DNA from: Opitutaceae bacterium
GTDB lineage: Bacteria; Verrucomicrobiota; Verrucomicrobiia; Opitutales; Opitutaceae
Direction of reading: 5' to 3'
Assembly (NCBI GenBank): GCA_947474995.1
Contig: CANJNJ010000001.1
Span: 1-64,000 of the forward strand
DNA: 64,000 bases
In this document: piece after piece, positions 61,016 through 64,000 of the stretch
Numbering within the stretch: the stretch's first letter is position 1
Layout of the letters: each line of letters starts with the position of its first letter
Notes under the pieces: generated by a model
Told to the model about the DNA's origin: nothing
What the model saw: only the letters and a program-made list of their open reading frames with translations
Databases searched by the model: none
Position numbers and translations under genes: made by a program

Positions 61016-61522
61016 ATGCCCCACCGCTCGAACGACGATCTGCGGCGACTGCATTTCATCAACGCACTTTTCGCCCACGCCACGGGCCACGATCTCTACC
61101 TGGCGGATCAGATCAAGGCGGCCATTGCGTTCAGCCTGGCCGAGCTCGAGGCCAACACGGCCGCGCACCCGGAACTCGCCCGGACCTACGACACGGCCTT
61201 TAATGCCGCCGCCGCCGACCTGCTCGCGAAATTTTTTTCGCATCTGCCCAAGCGCGGATTCTTTCACTGGGACGCCTCGCTTTCCCTCGCGTCCGCCACG
61301 CCGCTTTTCACCCGCGCGGAAATCATGGCGGGACTTCGTTCGCTCGCGCCCTTTCGCGATTCAACCCTGCTCGTAACGAACCTGCGGCCCGCGCTGCTGC
61401 CCGCCTCCCACCGCGCCACGCCCCGCCGCCAGCGGGACTACGAAGAAGCTCTCGCCTTCATCCGCGACCTCACGGCGGCCCGCACGGTGCGCAGCGCGAA
61501 CCTGCAATTGTTGTTCTTGTAG
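61016..61522 (+). CDS. Hypothetical protein, unknown function
   Basis: The 168-residue protein is soluble-looking and Ala/Leu-rich, predicted mostly helical (NDDLRRLHFINALFAHATGHDLYLADQIKAAIAFSLAELEA), with FHWDASLSLASATPLFTRAEIMAGLRSLAPFRDSTLLVTNLRP in the middle. No family recognised. AGGGG lies 6-7 bp upstream of the ATG at 61016 and supports the start. It lies between nrdR and the HIT gene, and its stop codon touches heptamer element H4. Confidence 0.6.
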   Translation: MPHRSNDDLRRLHFINALFAHATGHDLYLADQIKAAIAFSLAELEANTAAHPELARTYDTAFNAAAADLLAKFFSHLPKRGFFHWDASLSLASATPLFTRAEIMAGLRSLAPFRDSTLLVTNLRPALLPASHRATPRRQRDYEEALAFIRDLTAARTVRSANLQLLFL

Positions 61523-61626
61523 TAGCGAGTAGCGGGTCGTGAGTCGCGGGCATGCCATCAACCAAGGAGTTCCTGCTCGTCGTCCTTTCCCCTACTCGTT
61601 ACCCGCTACTCACCCCTCGCTGCTGT
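61521..61626. repeat. Heptamer inverted-repeat element H4 (AGTAGCG unit)
   Basis: The left arm at 61521-61548 has four 7-mers (AGTAGCG twice, GGTCGTG, AGTCGCG). The right arm at 61592-61626 has five complementary-type 7-mers (CTACTCG, TTACCCG, CTACTCA, CCCCTCG, CTGCTGT). The spacer of 43 bp is non-repetitive. It fills the gap between the hypothetical gene and the HIT gene, and the right arm runs to the HIT start codon. Confidence 0.8.
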
Positions 61627-61627
61627 C

Positions 61628-61966
61628 ATGAAGACTCTTTTTGAAAAAATCATCGCCCGCGAAATCCCGGCCCGGATCGAGCACGAGGACGAACAGTGCA
61701 TCGTGCTGCATGACATCCAGCCGCAGGCGCCGGTCCATCTGCTGATTATCCCCAAGAAGCCCATTCCCCGGATTGGCGAAGCCGGCCCCACGGATGAAGC
61801 TCTCCTCGGCCACCTTTTGCTGACCGCCAACGTTCTCGCCAAGAAACTCCAGCTCGCCGACGGCTTCCGCCTCGTGGTGAACAACGGCCCCTGCGCCGGC
61901 GAATCGGTGCCACACCTGCATGTTCACCTGCTCGCCAAGCGGCAGCTGGCCTGGCCGCCGGGTTGA
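61628..61966 (+). CDS. HIT family nucleotide-binding protein
   Basis: The 112-residue Hint-like protein begins MKTLFEKIIAREIPARIEHED and ends with the histidine triad HLHVHLL (H96, H98, H100). PVHLLIIPKKPIPRI and FRLVVNNGPCAGESVPH are typical of the PKCI/Hint branch, which hydrolyses adenosine phosphoramidates. Its ATG directly follows heptamer element H4, leaving no obvious Shine-Dalgarno outside the repeat. Confidence 0.95.
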   Translation: MKTLFEKIIAREIPARIEHEDEQCIVLHDIQPQAPVHLLIIPKKPIPRIGEAGPTDEALLGHLLLTANVLAKKLQLADGFRLVVNNGPCAGESVPHLHVHLLAKRQLAWPPG

Positions 61967-62014
61967 ACGGCCGCACGGCGGGCGGTTGTTTTAAGTTTTA
62001 GCTTTGAGCGGTAA

Positions 62015-62043
62015 GGGCGGGCCGAGTTCCGACGCGGCCCGCC
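62015..62043. repeat. Palindrome GGCGGGCCG, between HIT gene and dprA
   Basis: Perfect 9-bp arms at 62016-62024 and 62035-62043 enclose a 10-nt loop. GGGCCGAGTTCCG is shared with the larger inverted repeat at 45693-45769. It sits between convergent genes, so a termination role is possible, without a T-tract. Confidence 0.6.
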
Positions 62044-62055
62044 TCCCCGCCGACC

Positions 62056-63183
62056 CTACCCCCGCGCTTCAAACGTCCCATCCGCGCGCTTGGCCACGAG
62101 GCGCTTGAGCTCGAGCATCAGGAGCGTCACGGAGAGCTGCGCCGCCGTCAGCCCAGTCTGCTCGCCCAGCGCATCGGGTGACAACAGACTCCCGCCCCGG
62201 AAGCATTCAAACACCTTGGCTTCCTCCGTCGTGAGATTCGCCGGCCGACCGCTCTCGACCTCTGCTTCCTTCTGCGGAATCGCCTGGGGCCGAAAGCCAT
62301 CGAGGTAATTCAACTCGGCCAGCAAATCGTCGATGCTCGTCAGGAGCGTCGCCCCATCACGAATCAGCTGATGACAGCCCGCGCTGGTATTTTGATCGAT
62401 TCGGCCCGGCACGGCGAACAGCAAACGTCCCTGCTCGCCCGCGAACCGCGCCGTGATCATGGCCCCGCCATCGACATCACTTTCGACGACGACGATCGCC
62501 TCGCACATCCCCGCGACAATCCGGTTGCGCATCGCGAACGACTGCCGATCCGCTCGCCGGCCGAAGGGAAACTCCGAAAGGATGGCCCCCTCCGCTTCGA
62601 TCCGCCGGTAAAGCTCCAGGTTTTCCGGCGGATAAATGAGGTCGATCCCGGTGCCCAGCACCGCGGCGGTTTTGCCGCCCACCGAAAGCGCGCCCTCATG
62701 AGCCGCCGTGTCGATGCCCCGCGCGAGGCCGCTCACGACGCAAAAACCCAGGCGGCCGAGTTCCATCCCGAATCGCTTCGCCACACTCTGGCCATAGAGC
62801 GTCGTCCGCCGCGAACCCACAATCGCCACGTTGGGCCGCGAAAAATCAAAGCGGCCTTTGCGATACAGCCCGATGGGTGGATCGTGAATTTCTTTCAACA
62901 ATTTTGGGTAAACGGAATCGTCGCTCGTGATGAAGTCCGCGCCGCTCTTCGCCATCCGCTCCTCCTCGCGGGCCAGATCGAAATGCTCCCGCCAGTTCGT
63001 GATCGTTTCCGCAATCACCGGGCCGACGCCCTTCACGGCCTCCAGTTGGCGCCGCGGCGCCGTCAGGACCGATCGCGGATCGCCCCCGAGTTCCTCGAGC
63101 AGCCGGTTGAGCGTGATGGGCCCGATATTTGGGACGGCATTCAAAACCAGCAGGGCCTGCCGCCCGGTCAGCTCACTGCTCAT
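62056..63183 (-). CDS. dprA: DNA-processing protein DprA (Smf)
   Basis: The 375-residue protein loads RecA on incoming single-stranded DNA during transformation. An N-terminal helix-hairpin-helix (ALLVLNAVPNIGPITLNRLLEELG, LEAVKGVGPVIAETITNW) precedes the Rossmann DprA core (VAIVGSRRTTLYGQSVAKRFG, VVSGLARGIDTAAHEGAL, TAAVLGTGIDLIYPPEN, LSEFPFG, RNRIVAGMCEAIVVVESDVDGGAMITARFA). A C-terminal winged helix follows (LLSPDALGEQTGLTAAQLSVTLLMLELKRLV). Its presence is compatible with natural competence but does not prove it. Confidence 0.96.
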   Translation of the reverse strand: MSSELTGRQALLVLNAVPNIGPITLNRLLEELGGDPRSVLTAPRRQLEAVKGVGPVIAETITNWREHFDLAREEERMAKSGADFITSDDSVYPKLLKEIHDPPIGLYRKGRFDFSRPNVAIVGSRRTTLYGQSVAKRFGMELGRLGFCVVSGLARGIDTAAHEGALSVGGKTAAVLGTGIDLIYPPENLELYRRIEAEGAILSEFPFGRRADRQSFAMRNRIVAGMCEAIVVVESDVDGGAMITARFAGEQGRLLFAVPGRIDQNTSAGCHQLIRDGATLLTSIDDLLAELNYLDGFRPQAIPQKEAEVESGRPANLTTEEAKVFECFRGGSLLSPDALGEQTGLTAAQLSVTLLMLELKRLVAKRADGTFEARG

Positions 63184-63233
63184 GGGCAGAAACTGGCGCC
63201 CCGATTCGAGCCGGCGACATTATTCGCCACCTG

Positions 63234-63282
63234 ATTGGTTCTTGGTCATTTTCCATTGGTCATTCGGCCGTGGTCCGTGGTC
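63234..63282. repeat. Heptamer array H5 (ATTGGTC/CGTGGTC unit)
   Basis: Seven contiguous 7-mers start at 63234: ATTGGTT, CTTGGTC, ATTTTCC, ATTGGTC, ATTCGGC, then CGTGGTC twice. The unit is the same as in H3 with a drift to CGTGGTC. No inverted arm is evident in the remaining spacer. It lies between dprA and the SDR gene. Confidence 0.75.
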
Positions 63283-63386
63283 CCGAAGTCCTTGAGCCCG
63301 GATCCTTGCACCGGCAATCCACCTGAACCCCCAAAATTGGGTATGCCGGCACATCCGCCAAACGGAAGGCCGCGGCACTCTTCGCC

Positions 63387-64000
63387 CTAAACGTCGCCCA
63401 GCTGCGGCCGAAGCACGATCTCCTCGACCACCGTCCGCCGCGAAAGCCGGTAAACATCCAGAAATGCCCGCGCCACATCCTCCGCCGGCATCAGGCGCTC
63501 TTTCGCCTTGCCCGCGCCCGCCCACGACGGCGACCAGGTCGCCCCGGGATACACGCAGCACACGCGCACCCCTTGGTCGCGCAGCTCCGCGCGCATCACC
63601 TGGCTCAGCCCGCTGACGCCAAACTTCGCGGCCGAGTAGCCCGCCCCACCCGGGTAGGCGCCCCGCCCGGCGATGGAGCTCATGTTGAAAATATCACCAC
63701 GTTTCCGCGCCATCATGTCCGGTGCGAAGGCCCGCGACATCAGGAAAACGCTGCGTAAGTTCACGGCGATCATCCGATCAAAATCCGCCACCGGCATTTC
63801 GACAAACGGCGCTCCCGCAAACTTGCCCGCGTTGTTGATCAAAACGTCGACCCGCCCCAGCCGCTTCGCCACCGCCACCTTCAGCGCCGCCACCGCGGTC
63901 TCATCGCTCACGTCGCAGGGGAAGATCTCCGCCTTGGCGCCCAGCTTGCCACACGCGCCGGCCACGGCTATCAGCTTGCGCTCCTGACGTGCCACCAAAG
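63387..64000 (-). CDS. SDR family oxidoreductase, N-terminus beyond the window
   Basis: At least 204 codons are open to the right edge, so the gene is cut. The missing part should carry the TGxxxGIG motif. Present are NNAGKFAGAPFVEM (NNAG), FNMSSIAGRGAYPGGAGYSAAKFGVSGL (catalytic Ser and YxxxK) and VCCVYPGATWSPSW. The C-terminal PAEDVARAFLDVYRLSRRTVVEEIVLRPQLGDV is typical of the YdfG/3-ketoacyl-reductase-like branch. The substrate is unknown. Confidence 0.88.
   Translation of the reverse strand, partial: LVARQERKLIAVAGACGKLGAKAEIFPCDVSDETAVAALKVAVAKRLGRVDVLINNAGKFAGAPFVEMPVADFDRMIAVNLRSVFLMSRAFAPDMMARKRGDIFNMSSIAGRGAYPGGAGYSAAKFGVSGLSQVMRAELRDQGVRVCCVYPGATWSPSWAGAGKAKERLMPAEDVARAFLDVYRLSRRTVVEEIVLRPQLGDV

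Noticed and set aside
59675-63282. CRISPR array
   Set aside because: Repeat units are 7 bp, contiguous and without spacers, and no cas gene is present.

Overview
The window looks like chromosomal DNA of a high-GC Verrucomicrobiota bacterium, most likely of the Opitutales/Opitutaceae type. The evidence is the adjacent PSD1-type (DUF1549/DUF1553) cytochrome and DUF1501 genes, DUF4159, Tat-exported sugar isomerase/epimerase barrels beside GMC oxidoreductases, a TonB receptor with the Opitutaceae-like N-terminus, and a Pseudomonas stutzeri-type L-rhamnose isomerase. This assignment is inferred from gene content; no rRNA or tRNA gene was seen.

Layout. 0.3-10.0 kb: a minus-strand run encoding a GMC oxidoreductase, its gluconate-2-dehydrogenase-subunit-3-like partner, a large PSD1 cytochrome protein, a DUF1501 protein, a DUF4159 protein and a secreted MBL-fold hydrolase. 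10.3-22.8 kb: a MetE-like protein, two Tat-type TIM barrels, a second GMC enzyme, an MFS carrier, a TonB receptor, a DJ-1/PfpI protein, a quinoprotein-cytochrome and a GntR regulator. This reads as periplasmic sugar or glycoside oxidation with uptake and control. 23.5-34.4 kb: a photobiology/pterin neighbourhood with lipocalin, FolE2, a Cx5HGH-class 6-pyruvoyl-tetrahydropterin synthase, DoxX-like and very small membrane proteins, fasciclin, a frameshifted DUF2071 gene, an SDR, an FeS photolyase, DUF2256, an SRPBCC-TIGR01777 protein and a flavin oxidoreductase. The last six form a tight run with ATGA or GTG overlaps. 35.1-46.8 kb: a second quinoprotein, an MFS carrier, a four-helix-bundle suffix protein, an SGNH-DUF1080 fusion, a Gfo/Idh/MocA dehydrogenase, two SDRs, L-rhamnose isomerase, an outer-membrane barrel candidate and an Ldh-family dehydrogenase. 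46.9-64.0 kb: mainly housekeeping genes (TPR membrane protein, Lnt, SecA, UDP-glucuronate decarboxylase, GltD-like, malic enzyme, Tgt, TrpG/PabA, NrdR, HIT, DprA) and an SDR cut by the window end.

The least explained material is small repeated DNA. (1) Heptamer arrays keep an exact 7-bp period, often as two inverted arms around a short unique spacer, but use a different heptamer at each locus (GTTGAGG, GTGTAAG, ATTGGTC, AGTAGCG). Four lie within 3.6 kb at 59.7-63.3 kb. (2) A 9-bp repeat lies both in the leader, where it includes the start codon, and inside the reading frame of a four-helix-bundle (S23/Avd-fold) gene at 38.7 kb. (3) Palindromes of several families occur, many with the GTAG head typical of RAYT-mobilised REP elements, as inverted pairs or exactly at stop codons; one nested 139-bp palindrome is embedded in a coding sequence. 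The best individual oddities are a Tgt lacking two of the four zinc ligands and the pterin genes near the FeS photolyase.
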